Below, in pieces: positions 9,777 through 22,500 of a stretch of 32,493 bases of DNA (its first letter is position 1; each line of letters begins with the position of its first letter). The position numbers and the translations under genes are program-made. The DNA lies in contig UZAE01012192.1 in assembly GCA_900617975.1 (NCBI GenBank), positions 21,550-54,042 on the forward strand, read 5' to 3'. The notes under the pieces were generated by a model that was not told the DNA's origin, made no database searches, and saw nothing but the letters and a program-made list of their open reading frames with translations. The stretch comes from Rodentolepis nana (lineage: Eukaryota > Platyhelminthes > Cestoda > Cyclophyllidea > Hymenolepididae).

Positions 9777-10598
9777 CGTGAGAAGACGGTACAGCTGCTA
9801 AGCTAGTAGATAGCCTTCTATACTCGTTCGGTGGGTGAAATGGTCGTGCGTACTAGGTGAAAAGATTTAATAAGATGAGAAGTATCCAAAATGAAATTCC
9901 TTAGCGAAAATGCTTTTTAACGCAACCTCTGCTCTCAAAAGTAGTTTGGCCGTAATTGAGGTCACGGATATCTTCTGAAAGGTTAGATGAAACGTGCATG
10001 TGCACTGAGACTAATCGATCATTAGTAAATAATAAGCATTCATTTTTCAATGAATAACTAGTATCAGAGGAAATTTAAATATTGATTAATAATGTATTCC
10101 ACAGAAGGCATAAAGGCTGATTTAAGATGCACTCTTAATACACATATTTCATAAAAGCACTGGCTCAATTCGGTTGGAATAGTTTTCTTCAATCTTTAAA
10201 ATTATTGGTATTATAATAGCTTTTATAATAATAATATAAAGTCTACAAAAAGAACGGGGTTTAGCTCAGGAGTTGGATAAAGAATAGGGAAGAATATGGG
10301 GGAGTTTAAAATCTTGAGGAATTAAAATCGATGAATAAACAGCGATATTTTTTTCAATATTTGTCGAATCAATTGACCATTTCCGATTCCATAAATATCA
10401 TTACAAGTTAGCATTATGAAAGGACATAAACCAATTCCTCTGTAATTGGCAGATTTGACAATAATGCTTATTACAAAGGAAAACTGAGTCAAAAGGAATT
10501 AAGAATTAAATATCAGCTTATGACCTAAAATGCATCTAGACTTATAATCAGTCAAAAGACTTTGAGAAGACAAGTTACATGTTTCCTACTTATTTATT

Positions 10599-10790
10599 TT
10601 AGAATTCTATTCGAACTTACCATTGCTATTTTTAATTTGCAAGAAATGTTCAACGGTTGTACCATATCTCATTGCCGCAAATCTCCCAGACCATCCAGAC
10701 TCGAGATTGAAGTTTGCCAATGGAAGAGACAGGAGATGAGATTACACTTCCGTTTTCTTTTAAAGCGAATGAGGTTATATCAGTCTTGAG
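10599..10790 (+). pseudogene. Unidentified coding-like stretch with an apparent frameshift
   Basis: After TTATTTATTTTAG (a possible acceptor) one frame is open for about 45 codons and includes CSTVVPYLIAANLPDHPDS and RLKFANGRD, ending at TGA 10737-10739. A different frame then continues with protein-like composition (DEITLPFSFKANEVISVLST). That pattern suggests a broken coding sequence, but I do not recognise the protein. A third frame (10562-10789) is open only as a shadow. Confidence 0.25.
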
Positions 10791-11325
10791 CACAAAAGTC
10801 TGAGATCGGTTAAAAAGTACCACAAAAGCTCCCAGTCATGATGACAGCTAATTTCTTGACATGTTTCGGTTTCCTAACAATTAACTTCAGATGGCATATC
10901 AAGATAATTTATTCTTGTGTGCAGATTTATGTTGTTTTTGGGAGGAGGATGAAGAGTTCATTGGGCTAATTGATAAGTGCGTTTTGTTTACAAATCAGTG
11001 ACAAAGTCAACACTTTTGATGAGTTTGGGCATGCATTGCAATTAGCAATGTAAATGTATATATTATTTAAACATCCCAAAACTGTTAGTGAAATTTTTCA
11101 TAAAACAGATATCTAACTTTTTCCACATTGAATGTAGATAAATATGAGGATAAATTGTGCAATTGAGCTCAACAAGCTCTATTTTAAGGGTTGAGTTGAA
11201 AAATGAGTCATTGAATTATTGGGATACAATCAACGAACCCCTTCTTAAGGACATAGGAATTTGGGACCATATACTACAGTGATCCAAAAATAAGCTTTCC
11301 CACTTGTTATTGATTTTTACATGAT

Positions 11326-11646
11326 TTATTTATATTAAATGGCAGGCGTTTTGATAGTCATCATTGGCCCTTTAGTTGACTTCAGGCTTCACAGAGGGAG
11401 AGGAACATCAAATCGAAAAAGTTGAGAGGGGGGGGGAACAAAAGAGTGTTTCAAAGATTTAAGAGAGACAGACAGACGCAAAGATAGAGGAAAGGTGAGG
11501 TGAGTACTGTGAAATGGTTGGATATGACATACAGTGGGGCGATGGTAGTTTGAATTCAGAAGTCAACTGCCGATTAATAGACTTTTGCCGTATGAGTATA
11601 CGTTGCCCAGGGTGCACCACGTGGAGGTAAGTCTATCGCACACCCC
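11326..11646 (-). mobile_element. SINE-like retroposon, copy 3, with perfect 14-bp target-site duplication
   Basis: Full-length copy; the head on the minus strand is GGGGTGTGCGATAGACTTAC and the tail ends in AATATAAATAA. The direct repeat GATTTTTACATGAT occurs at 11312-11325 and again at 11647-11660, immediately against both ends. This fixes the element borders precisely and indicates insertion by target-primed reverse transcription. Confidence 0.96.
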
Positions 11647-11660
11647 GATTTTTACATGAT

Positions 11661-12599
11661 CGGTATTCTTAGGCTCCAGTTGGATAATCCGTCGAATTTC
11701 CTACTGTTACTTTTAACAGTTATTTTTAGATTCACTTTATCCTATCACCTTGTGTATACAAATGATAAATTATCTGAAGTTGTCCTAAATTAAAAAAAAA
11801 CAAATAACTTTCCATTTGGAAATTTCGAGCATTTTTTTATTAATAACTAAATTCGGCCAATACTTAGCTTAAATGAGAGAATATGCATTTTTCAGGCTTT
11901 GAAAAGAGTAATCGATGTTTTTTTTATTTTTGAAACCTAATTTTACTGGGAACAAAGAATGCAAAGCAATGCTAAAACTTCGATAAAATCGGATTGGTTG
12001 CATTCATTAAAATCTATTGGTGACTTGCTAAAGTACTTATTTACGCAAGGCACTATTTTTTCCCACTTTTCGTTTGAGGTGAGGAGCAAAATTTTACTCT
12101 TTCAAAACAAAATGCGAATTGCATTTTTTTGCGCATTGTGTCCAAAGATTGATTTAATTATTGCCTACCCAAAAAGGGTATTTTATTGTTTTATTTGAAT
12201 TTTGAGATTTAGGACGAGGGTTAAGCGAAAATTTATTGCGTGTAGCAGTATAAAGTGCAAAGATATAAAAGCCTTATCGATACTGTTAATGAATTTTATC
12301 TGTTCAAAATCTGTTTAATTCTTCTGTTAGGTAGATTGAATCGGAGATTTGAATTTTAATCGCATATTGATGAAAGGAATTTTGCCCTTATTATTCTTGA
12401 GAATTACGAGGCAGTTAATTCAATGTGATTTATGTGAGCGGAATGGAATGGAGAAGTAAAAAGTACATTCAAGTACTAAAATGTAACTCAATGAATGTAA
12501 TTCCATAATTTTCACTTTCCACACTTTATTATATTTATTAAATGGATTCCTGGATGAATAAAACTCCTTGGTATCTAGAAAAAACTGTCCAACTGATTA
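11661..12599. other. Spacer between SINE-like copies 3 and 4
   Basis: AT-rich with long A and T runs. The 79-codon frame at 11959-12198 has no recognisable motif and an AT-driven composition, so I do not support it. Nothing else definable is seen. Confidence 0.6.
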
Positions 12600-12613
12600 A
12601 TTTAGTTAAATAT

Positions 12614-12927
12614 TTATTTATACCAAATAGCAGGCGTTTTGATAGTTATCATTAGCCCTTTAGTTGACTTCAGGCTTCACAGAGGGGAAGGAATATCAAA
12701 GTGAAAAAGTCGAGAGAGAGGGTAGGACAAAAGAGTGTTTCAAAGACGAGGGTAAAAAAGGTAGAAAAAGGGTGAGGTGAGTATTGTGGAAGTAGTCGAA
12801 TATGACATACAGTCGAATAATGGTAGCTTGAAATCAGAAGTCAACTGCCAGGTAATAGACTTTTTTTGCCGTATGAGTATATGTTGCCCAGGGTGCACCA
12901 CGTGGAGGTAAGTCTATCGCACACCTC
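12614..12927 (-). mobile_element. SINE-like retroposon, copy 4, with perfect 14-bp target-site duplication
   Basis: The minus-strand head is GAGGTGTGCGATAGACTTAC and the tail ends GGTATAAATAA. The direct repeat ATTTAGTTAAATAT occurs at 12600-12613 and 12928-12941, flush with both ends. The middle has a small deletion that removes the GACAGACAGACA-type tract present in sister copies. Confidence 0.96.
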
Positions 12928-12941
12928 ATTTAGTTAAATAT

Positions 12942-13852
12942 ACACACACAAATTCAACATGTATTTTATACTAGGCAAGTTCATACGCACTTAGATAGAA
13001 CACTTTCATACATTCAAAGTAGTAATGCTGCTTTCTATGTAAAATGTTGCATATATAATAATGTCGAGAAGGCATTTTGATAACTGGAGCAGTAAGTGAG
13101 TTAAATAAGGCTTGGAACGGATCAAAGTAATTTGGGGAATGAAAACAGCACATCAACGGTCAATAATTATTTTGTGTTCTATGATAGGTAGATTCAGCTC
13201 CCCAGGTTGGTCATTTCTCCCTACCCATTGGGATATTGTTGCACCCAAGATCAGGTATATGAGATGAACAATAGCTTATTTTCTTTAGAATTTATTAATC
13301 CAGGCAAATGATTTAAATAACATGGCATTATCTACTCAAGTTTTATTGCCATCCTTAATCTGCCCTTTAAAAGATTGATGAAGTTGTAACAACTAATCTA
13401 AAGCCCGAAAGATGACCTGTCAAGCCATTTTCTATTGAGCGCATTTGTTGAAAAAACCGAACGTATACTCAATCACTTTACGACTTTTATTCAATTACCC
13501 CATATGAAAATATCTGATAAAATTGTCATATTTTGGTGGAGAGGGAGGAGGGGTGTATTGGGATGATCTTATCAGTTCTACTTTAATAATAATCACGTGA
13601 ACTGTTTGAAAAATTCGTTACATGGACAGAATGAATGTAACTATAAAAGTAAAATTAGTGTACATTATATTTAAAGTGACCCTCTATTCGAAAATTTACC
13701 ATTGTTCTTTGTTTAGAATTTTCTCCAACATCTGACAGGCTTTAAGAGTGAATAGTGTTGCATTAAGCGAAAATATTTCCCCAGCTTAATTGCGATTAAA
13801 TTAAATGCTTTTTTTAATGAAAGAATATTTGATTACAGCATTGAAATTTAAA
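12942..13852. other. Spacer between SINE-like copies 4 and 5
   Basis: No supported gene. A purine-rich patch (GGTGGAGAGGGAGGAGGGGTG) lies near 13535-13556. The minus-strand frame 12971-13156 shows no recognisable motif. Confidence 0.6.
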
Positions 13853-13865
13853 ATAAAAAAATATA

Positions 13866-14185
13866 TTTATTTCAAATGGCAGGCGTTATGATAGGTATCA
13901 TTAGCCCTTTAGTAGACTTCGGGCTTTATAGAAAGGAAGAGGAACACCAAAGTGGCAAAAAGTCGAGATGGGGACAGAATAATGATTCACAGACGTAAAA
14001 GAGACAGACAGACACATAGGTAGAAAAAAGGTGAGGTGAATACTGTGAAATTAGTCGAATATGAAATGCGATTGGGTCTTGGTAGTTTGAAGTCAGAAGT
14101 CAACTGCCGATTAATAGACTTTTTTGCCGTATGAGTATACGTTGCCCAGGGTGCACTACGTGGAGGTAAGTTTATCGCACACCCC
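13866..14185 (-). mobile_element. SINE-like retroposon, copy 5, with probable target-site duplication
   Basis: The minus-strand head is GGGGTGTGCGATAAACTTAC and the tail ends TTTGAAATAAATA. The flanks read ATAAAAAAATATA (13853-13865) and ATAAAAATATA (14186-14196). They are the same apart from the length of the A run, so a duplication is probable but lies in low-complexity sequence. It faces copy 6 head to head. Confidence 0.88.
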
Positions 14186-14337
14186 ATAAAAATATACATT
14201 GTGAATTGTAATAATTGCACTTATAGTCTAAAAGACACTGCAGCTTATGGCTAATATTTCTTAGTATAATGAATGAATTCGTATAAATCCGCAAGCACAA
14301 TAGTTTCATTTTGTGTGATTGTATGTTTGCCTTTTAT

Positions 14338-14652
14338 GGAGTGTGCGATAGATTTACCCCCACATGGCTCATCCTGGGCAAAGTATACTCATACGACAAA
14401 AAGTCTATAAACCGGCAGCTAACTTATCACTTCAAACTGCCATGACCCCACTGTATGCCATATTCCACCACTTACACAGGACTTACCTTACCTTTTCTCT
14501 GCCTTTGTGTCGATCTATCTCTTTTGTATCCTTGAATCACTTTTCTATTCTCCCTCTCGATTTTTTTCACTTTGATGTTCCTCCCCTCTGTGAAACTCTA
14601 AGTCAGCTAAAGGGCTAATGATAACTTTCATAAAGCCAAACATTTGAAATAA
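14338..14652 (+). mobile_element. SINE-like retroposon, copy 6, with perfect 15-bp target-site duplication
   Basis: On the + strand it starts GGAGTGTGCGATAGATTTAC and ends ACATTTGAAATAA. The direct repeat ATGTTTGCCTTTTAT is at 14323-14337 and 14653-14667, immediately flanking the element. Several head substitutions (CACATGGCTCATCCTGG) make it more diverged than copies 3 and 7, although the duplication is intact. The 84-codon frame across it is a by-product of the repeat, not a gene. Confidence 0.96.
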
Positions 14653-14667
14653 ATGTTTGCCTTTTAT

Positions 14668-16152
14668 TCACGTCAATAGGCACTCATCACAATAGCATAA
14701 TAAACTCTCCTACTCAATGAAGATTGAGATAATATATTAAATCTAATCATTATTCAACTCTAGGCTGTCCACTCCTTTCGCTACAGGGTAAACGCTGCCA
14801 TCGTTGAGATATCGAAATTTCTCAAAATGCTATTTATTGAGTGAAGGAATGTTAGAATAGCTATCTTTAAACTATTCCAAGTGACATCTACTATCTACAA
14901 TCTTTTACGGAATTAGCTTGGATAAGTAAACTTCATTTAAGTAAAATAGGATCAGTGAGCATTAAACAACACACAAGGAACTAGAGGTCGCATTTTCTAT
15001 TAGAGGTATTAAGCCACCAAGCGTTAGTTATAGATAAAGAAACAATCAATCAAGTTATTGACAATTTGAAAGATACTAGGTGTGAAATGAGACAAATTAT
15101 GAAATAGATTAGCGGGTTACTCAGCTAATAGTCATGTGAGATGGTAAATGTAATGGCAAGCTGAATAAATCACATAATTAAGTTTGCTCACCAAAGTAGA
15201 TCAAATTAATGAATAACAAGTGGGCTGAGAATTAATTTAATAATAACCAAATTGATGTATTTGACATGGTACTTTATCAATAAGAAATTGGTGCTGTTAT
15301 AAATAGTCCTGAATCAATAAAATATGTCGATATGAAAAGATGTCACCTTTAAAAGAGTCAGGTGCACTGAAATAAATGACGAACTTGGTGAGGAATTCAC
15401 ATTACTTCAATCCAAATTTTGAAAATCTGATCTTATTATGAAACTGAAATCAGATATTGGAAAGATAAAATTAGTTTTTGATTAATGCTACAGATATTTC
15501 ACTTTTATATCACTCTTTCAATTTCTCCCTATGTTGACTTCACAAATTTGCTCAACAATTTCCTAATTGAATCTGCCATTTCATTGTCCCTTCTCTCATT
15601 CTACTTTTATGTCACAAAATTGAAGTGAACTAAGACAGTTTTATTTCCCTAGTGAATAATAAATTAATAAAATTTCTTCCAGTTTGTTTTTATTTTTAAA
15701 AAAGAAAAAAAATGCTATACTCACATTTTTTATGAGTCTCGAGGTGAACAAAAAACGTCATAACTGTTGATTGTTTGCAACATTAAACTCTCTTTTTGAA
15801 CAAAGCTAAAATGCTGAATTCGTTTTGCCCTTTTTCTTTTCAAAAGAAGTTTCTTTTCTCCTCCTATGATGCTATTAATTGGGGAATTTGTCTGACGATA
15901 TGTGTGTAATGAAAAAGTCTGTTCCAATAAGATAAGAGCAAATACTTGAAAAAAATTGAGGTTCTTAGTTATACCGCTGTTTATGTTAAATGGTCTGTTT
16001 TTGATAAGTGTGGAAATAGGATCAGTTATATTATCCTTTTTTTCAGACTTATTTTGCCCAAAGTTAAAAAAATGTATCAAAATATTTTTACGCGAGGAAT
16101 ATGATAACGAAATTTATAGATTCATTTCATTGAATTTTAAGTTAACTATTTC
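14668..16152. other. Spacer between SINE-like copies 6 and 7
   Basis: AT-rich without a supported gene. A 116-codon minus-strand frame (15730-16080) and a 106-codon plus-strand frame (15956-16276) overlap each other here. Both are AT-biased, match no family I know, and the second runs into SINE-like copy 7, so I treat them as chance frames. Confidence 0.55.
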
Positions 16153-16167
16153 AATATCTGGTATCGT

Positions 16168-16576
16168 GGGGTGTGCGATAGACTTACCTCCACGTGGTGC
16201 ACCCTGGGCAACGTACACTCATACGACAAAAGAGTCTATTAATCGGCAGTTGATTTCTGACTTCAAACTACCATGACCCCACTGCATTTCATACTTGACT
16301 ACTTCCACAGTACTCACCTCACCTTTTTTCTACCTTTGTGTCTGTTTGCTTGTGTCTGTTTCTTTTACGTCTGTGAATCATTATTCTGTCACCATCATGA
16401 CTTTTCGCCACTTTGATATTCCTCTTCCTTTCTGTGAAGCCTGAAGTCAACTAAAGGGCTAAACTTCCTTTCTGTGAAGCACGAAGTCAACTAAAGGGCT
16501 AATCCCTATCATAACGCCTGAAGTCAACTAAAGGGCTAATGATACCTATCATAACGCCTGCCATTTGAAATTAATA
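16168..16576 (+). mobile_element. SINE-like retroposon, copy 7, enlarged by internal tandem duplication
   Basis: This copy has the complete head GGGGTGTGCGATAGACTTAC and the tail GCCATTTGAAATTAATA. It is flanked by AATATCTGGTATCGT (16153-16167) and AATATCTGGTAACGT (16577-16591), a 15-bp duplication with one mismatch. It measures about 409 bp instead of about 320, because the segment containing GAAGTCAACTAAAGGGCTAA is present three times near the tail (see separate entry). Confidence 0.95.
16427..16560 (+). repeat. Tandem triplication inside SINE-like copy 7
   Basis: GAAGTCAACTAAAGGGCTAA starts at 16443, 16483 and 16519. The first two copies are preceded by the shared CTTCCTTTCTGTGAAGC, giving a unit of about 40 bp. 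The last two share CCTATCATAACGCCTG, giving a unit of about 36 bp. The borders differ, so two separate duplication events or one template-switching event during reverse transcription are likely. Confidence 0.9.
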
Positions 16577-16591
16577 AATATCTGGTAACGT

Positions 16592-19500
16592 TGTGTATTG
16601 CTGCAAGACTTGCACTTTAGCACTGAAAATGCTGTCTGCCAGAACGAAAGAAACCTCTAGAAACCTCTTGTGGGAGCACATCTACTCAACTCTGTAACTC
16701 ATCACATTTCTTGAACATATCCTAATTCTTCTGTGTCATTTCACAACTTTGCACACTTTTTTCTTTAACATTTTTCATGAAAAATCCATTTTTTGCTTCG
16801 AGGTTTCAACTTAGAGGATTTGAAATTAATGAAGCTTTGTAGAATTTTGATTGGCATTTCATCGGGCTCTCCAAAAAATATTAAAAAAGATTTTTTCATG
16901 TTTAACAAGGAATATGGTGTATTATTGCCCTTGCAGTGTTATTGACTATCGCGCGAACGCTATTTCAAGGACACACAACACTAGTTTGGGACAGTACACA
17001 GATGAGGATAGACAGATACCAATTGACATGGAAGATAAATATATCAACAAAGTGAGCGCTAAATGAAACTTTAAAGACAACACCAGCAGTTGAATTCCAT
17101 CACAGATTGAAAAGAAGCTACTTTCCCTGGCCGAAGTACTTGCAAGCAAATGTTGACAAATTCAACTTAACCACCCATTGCCTAACAAAGTGGATTAGTG
17201 GTGTATCGATCAATATGTTGATGACTACCTATATACTAACTTATTTCAAATAACTAACACCCTAAATACAATAAAGCATAATAGCTTTCAAAACAAAAAA
17301 TATTTTTAATGAATTCATTCCTTTTGAAATGGAAAGGTCAAAAGTTTTAGTTTTATTCAAGAAAAATTCAAGAAACCAAACCAAAATTAGCATCATTTCT
17401 ATTACGTTATCTTTTTCAAAGATCGTCTGCTAGATTATTTTTTAATTTAAAAGCAAGGTTAGTTTGTTTCAAACGTCAGAATAATTCTAATTAACGAAGC
17501 AATGAAGCAAGTATCATCACTTAATTAATTGAAGGCAAATCCTCTTACAAACAATGAAAAAACGGATCAGTTCTCTTTTATGAAAATAAATAAGTATTAT
17601 TAATGCTGCAATTATTAGCCACAGGAAAACAATAATTTTGAGGAAAGCAACCGAATTCTGTTAATAGAATGCTTTGACCAAAGACACTGAAAGTCGAGTC
17701 AAGATATCAAACAGTCTCTAATGCATCGATTTTTTTTGGCTCAAAATTTTAACATATTCTGTGAATTGATGATTTGAATTCCAAACACTAAACCATGTGA
17801 CTCAGTTTCTAGAATGTTAAGGCAATTTTTGCCGATGTTATGTGGTCGCTGTCTGAAGGTAAACCGATTGAGCATGTGCTGCTACGTCAATTTCCTACTA
17901 ATGCATCTCTTTTAAGAATAAAATTTCGCAAAATTATTCTAAACAGCTTGATTCCCTAACATAATTAGAACACTGCGTTAAAAAATACTTCAACGGTGTT
18001 TCTTAGCTTGGACTAACCTCGGGGTTTGTACTTGATTGGGCCGGTGAAAGTGAGGAAATATGGATCAAGAAAAGGCGAGAATTAGTTGAATGCAATTTTG
18101 ACTAAGAAATCGTTGGACGTAGGATAATTACAAGGAAAGCTTGATAAAATGTCGGAAAAAGAAGTTCCATTGTCTAACTGATAAAATATATGTAAGAGGA
18201 ACAATTTCGTGGCTACATATAATTGAGTGGTTTTTCACTATAATTATCTAAGCAATATCAACTTGTAGTGTCTAAGTTATCCACCATAATGCATACCACA
18301 CCCATATATAAAACTGATTACTTTAATACATAAAATTATCTTTATCAGATGCTGTGTACCAAATAAACTTTAAAATAATCCCTTTCATAATGTGAAAGTT
18401 ACATTAACAATGTACCAACTTAATTTTATTAATTTTGATAGCATGCACTCAGAATGAAATAAAACATGACTATCGATTTTTAAATCGATTCAAACAAAAG
18501 TCTCTTTGGAAGGCTTGTAATATGCTGGAATCTATAACATTCTGGTCGCCTTACATTAATTTGCAAACAAATTTCTACTAACTTTAAGCATACCAGAGGA
18601 TCTCCCTTTTTTGTTTAAATGGTGTGAATTTCTTGTGTGCAAGACCGAGAGTTCTTTGATGCATTTGTTAATGAGATCATGTTCTTTTTCACACTTACCA
18701 CCTAAATTGCGTCCGATTCAAGCTGTTTTAGAGCAGATATTTTAAAGGAGTTTTTACTCAGTGGCCTTTATAATTCACCTCTCCAGGTGTCAAAATATAA
18801 GGGTTTGCATTCGTCACCATCTGCCTTATTTTATCAAATGAAAGAAGTAAAGCACAGGTAACTGGATTGGACGACGGTTCGAAGTACTTCAGGTTAAAGT
18901 TAATTTCCCTTAAAAAAAATTAAAAATAAATACGACCTTCAATTGGATTTTTACTTTTCTATTAAATGGTCATTCGCTGAAATAATTAAAAGGGAGATTA
19001 AAAAGATGACGACGGGATAATAGAATTATTTAAAATTGGAACAGTTGCTAAGCGATTTTTGCTCATTATCCACAGAATCATTTGACTTTAACTTTCATCA
19101 ATATGGCCTTGAAAAAAAATAAGCGGTCTTTGTGAAACCTATAATTAGAGCGCACCAACAGAGTATGATTGAAAAAGTTAAGAAAGACATTTCACAATTT
19201 TTCAGTTTGTTTAAGTATAATTTAGATAAAATTGGATATAATCTGATTTACTTTAAGTAGGGAAGAAAGGTATTTTGAAACGCATTAGGCAGGTTGCCAT
19301 TTTCGAGCCGTAAAGTAAAATCACACCAAATAAGTTAAATTAAAAACTTAATTAACAGTTTTCTGTTTTTTTAAAGAAAACATAATGGATAAAATTAAAA
19401 AACATGTTTAATAAGTGTCAACGCCTCATTATTTCAAGTTAATATCATTAATCGATGATGGCGTACGTACTAGGTTTAAAGAAATTAAGGGGAAATAATA

Positions 19501-22500
19501 TTTTGTTCTACTAACTGTGCACTTGTAGTGCGCACTAGGTGCTGACCTATGCTATGCCAAACTTAGTCAACACGAAAAACAAACATGATGACCGATATTG
19601 GACCATGTGGCATAAACTAGGCTGATTCGGTTCATTTCGAATTTCCAATCATTTTCTAACTGCATAGTCACTCGTACAGTCGGTGAGGTCGGTGATTTCT
19701 CTATCAAAATCCTGTAGAATAGTCCAATAGAATTGGGTCACCCTCGAGTGTAGGTCTATTAATTTAGAGGAATATTTTTCTTTAAGTTAGTTTTTTTTGG
19801 AAATCACTAAAGAGATTGGATCTTATTCCCACTCGACATGACAGTAAGCTGCAGCTCTGCAAGAGATCAGCCCTACATTGCTGTCAGATCGCTAGCCAGA
19901 TTCTTTGCATCTTACATATTATAATGCTTTACTGTATGACATTTTTCTACAATTTACGAATTCACATTGACCATTATGCATTAAGTGCTCGACTGATTGA
20001 TGTGTAACAGCTTTAAAGCAATGCTTATAATAGGAATATATCAGGAGTGAAGGTTCGCAAGCGCTATTGTCTTTTGAGTTACCTTCCTAAAATCCAAATT
20101 CTTAATGGAATTCATGGTTATTAAGCAGTGAATAAGAATACGAAATAAAACAAATTTTAAAGAAATTAGAATTCATTGAATTGATCTTAAATAAAGTTCG
20201 TAATTCATATACCCCTTCACTAAGACATTCACTTCACGTGTCACTTTGTATTGGAGTTTTCGGCATTTTTATTTCAGCATTTTATCACTCAATTAGGTTA
20301 GGTAACTAATTTTTGCGCTTTATAATTTTTAATGTGTTTGATGTTTGCTAAATTAAATGTGAATTTTTATTGGAAGAGCGTTTGAAGCTAGATCACATGT
20401 GAATTCACAAACACAACTTCTAAGTTCAACATATCTTTCCACGACTTATCGCATATCGACATTTTGAAATTTCATAAGATTATATCGACGTACATTTAGT
20501 GGTATGGGGAACATTTTTAAACTCAAATTAGAGAGTGCTTTTAAGTGAAGGTTAGTACAAAATATGCAACATATAATATTTAAAATAATATTTTACTTTC
20601 CTTAGCTAAACAAAGAACATATTATAAAATATGAAATCTTTTCAGAATTTTCCTTACGAGATATAATTCATTTTAAATATATCGTAGAAACTGGTTAAAA
20701 CTAGTTCAAGATAAATCATATTTACTTTATTAAGGACCAATTATTCTATAATTATTTTATTTATTTAGCTCATTGGGTTGGTGATTTTTACGAAGACAGC
20801 CTGAAATAGTCAAGTAATTTTATGCAACATAGATTTTGATCATTGTTATTTTCTTGAGAAAAAAATTTTCGAAATTGGATAAACCATCCAAAGATCTATT
20901 TTTTAAATACAATTTGAAATATCGGTTTAACATTGAGCACTAACCTAACCACAGAAAATTGGAGGAACGTGTTGAATTAATTTTACTAATTTAAAATTGA
21001 TAAATTGAATTTATCTTCTCACGACCTCTTACTTATGTACTCAATTTAAATTTGTTAACGAAATTAGACATTCTAAAAACCTGCTCAATTATATTTACAC
21101 GAACTTTAATATTTTATAATAGCAAATGTAAGTATTTAATAAATGGTACTGCTTCTCAACTGCCTATGTTCGCATGATAACAGGAGGCTGTAGTTCACCT
21201 CGGAGACGTCAGAAAACCGATCTAACTGCCGACTTTAATAAATTATTGCCGTTATTTATTGATTATTAAAATATCCATTGATGCCACTGAAATAAAATTT
21301 ATTAAAAAAGAGAAATTTTATGGTTCTATTTTTACTAGCATGGCGTACGTAACGTCTTTAATTTCGTCATTCTTCGAATTTGAAACATTTGTAAACTTGT
21401 TTAAAGGTGGTACCTCCGATTTCTGACCATCGATTAAACCGCCCCCTTTAGTTTAGTTTTTCTCAGAAACAGATGTTGCCATTTAGACTGAAGTTGTCTC
21501 TTAGAAAGTATTATTTAAAAAATGTTATCTCCGGTGAATGAAAGTAGCTTGTGAAACACTATCAGCTTTGAACCTCTAGTTACTTCGACACTGCAAGATG
21601 GCCAATACTATTTTGGATTCTTAATTATTAAATGAAGGTAATTGAAATGTAAACGATCCATAAGTTGTCGACATCAAATTATCAGCAATGACCGATATTC
21701 AGGAGATGAACCACGCGATTCGAAATTCAGTCTTTTTTATTTACAATTATCAAATATTAATAACCTAGAGATAGATAAATAAGCCAATGATGTAAAATTT
21801 TGTATTTGAACTAACTAAACTAAGATAGTCCTTTCCAAAAATTTTCAGCGTTTTATTAATGCTTTATATTATGCCAGTTAAACAAAATTATAAAGATAAT
21901 AAATACAGGTAGATTATCGTCTACTTTGTCTTATAATTCTTTAATTCTCGTTTGTGTCTAGACAATAACAAAAGGCACAATTGTAAATGTACTTACTCTA
22001 CTTTTTATTTAATAAGCAACAAAACCTTCTCGCTTAATTTTTCTACGTTTTGGAGAAAGTAAATGAAAATTATCCATAAAAATTGATGCATATTCGGTGA
22101 AGACAAGTAAGACTCAGTCATAAACCAAACAGAAGAAATTGACAAAACGAACAATGGTAGAACAGGTTGAAAAGACGGCTATTATTCCTCTACTTTGCAT
22201 ATCACGGGTTTGATTTTTCAAAATGATTAGAACACAATAAATCGAAATTGAAATAAAATGTGACTTTTGGTAGACATGGCTATTTTAATATTTCCATCAC
22301 TTGAAGTAGCGTTTGCAAACGTTACATATTATAAAATTATCAATTAAGAGAAGCATATGACTTCCATCACCAGTTTAAAATTTTATTGCCAACAAAATAA
22401 CATGAATTTAACTTTTTATCCAGTAGAGTTTACTGTTTTTTTGTCAAATCTGGCTTTAATGAATTTATGGTGAATTATGGCTCTATAAATTTTGTTTCTT

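Larger units (their letters stand above)
9582..11311. other. Spacer between SINE-like copies 2 and 3
   Basis: AT-rich and without a supported gene. It contains a run of 11 G at 9766-9776 and a short coding-like stretch at 10599-10790 (listed). The rest shows nothing definable. Confidence 0.5.

Noticed and set aside
11326..11646. Interpretation of the repeat as a solo LTR or a MITE
   Set aside because: Target duplications of about 14-17 bp, the one-sided AT tail and the lack of true terminal inverted repeats do not fit either class. The ends share only a weak GATAG similarity.
15730..16080. 116-codon minus-strand frame, the longest in the window
   Set aside because: AT-driven composition, no recognisable motif, overlap with a frame on the other strand, and no splice or polyadenylation context.
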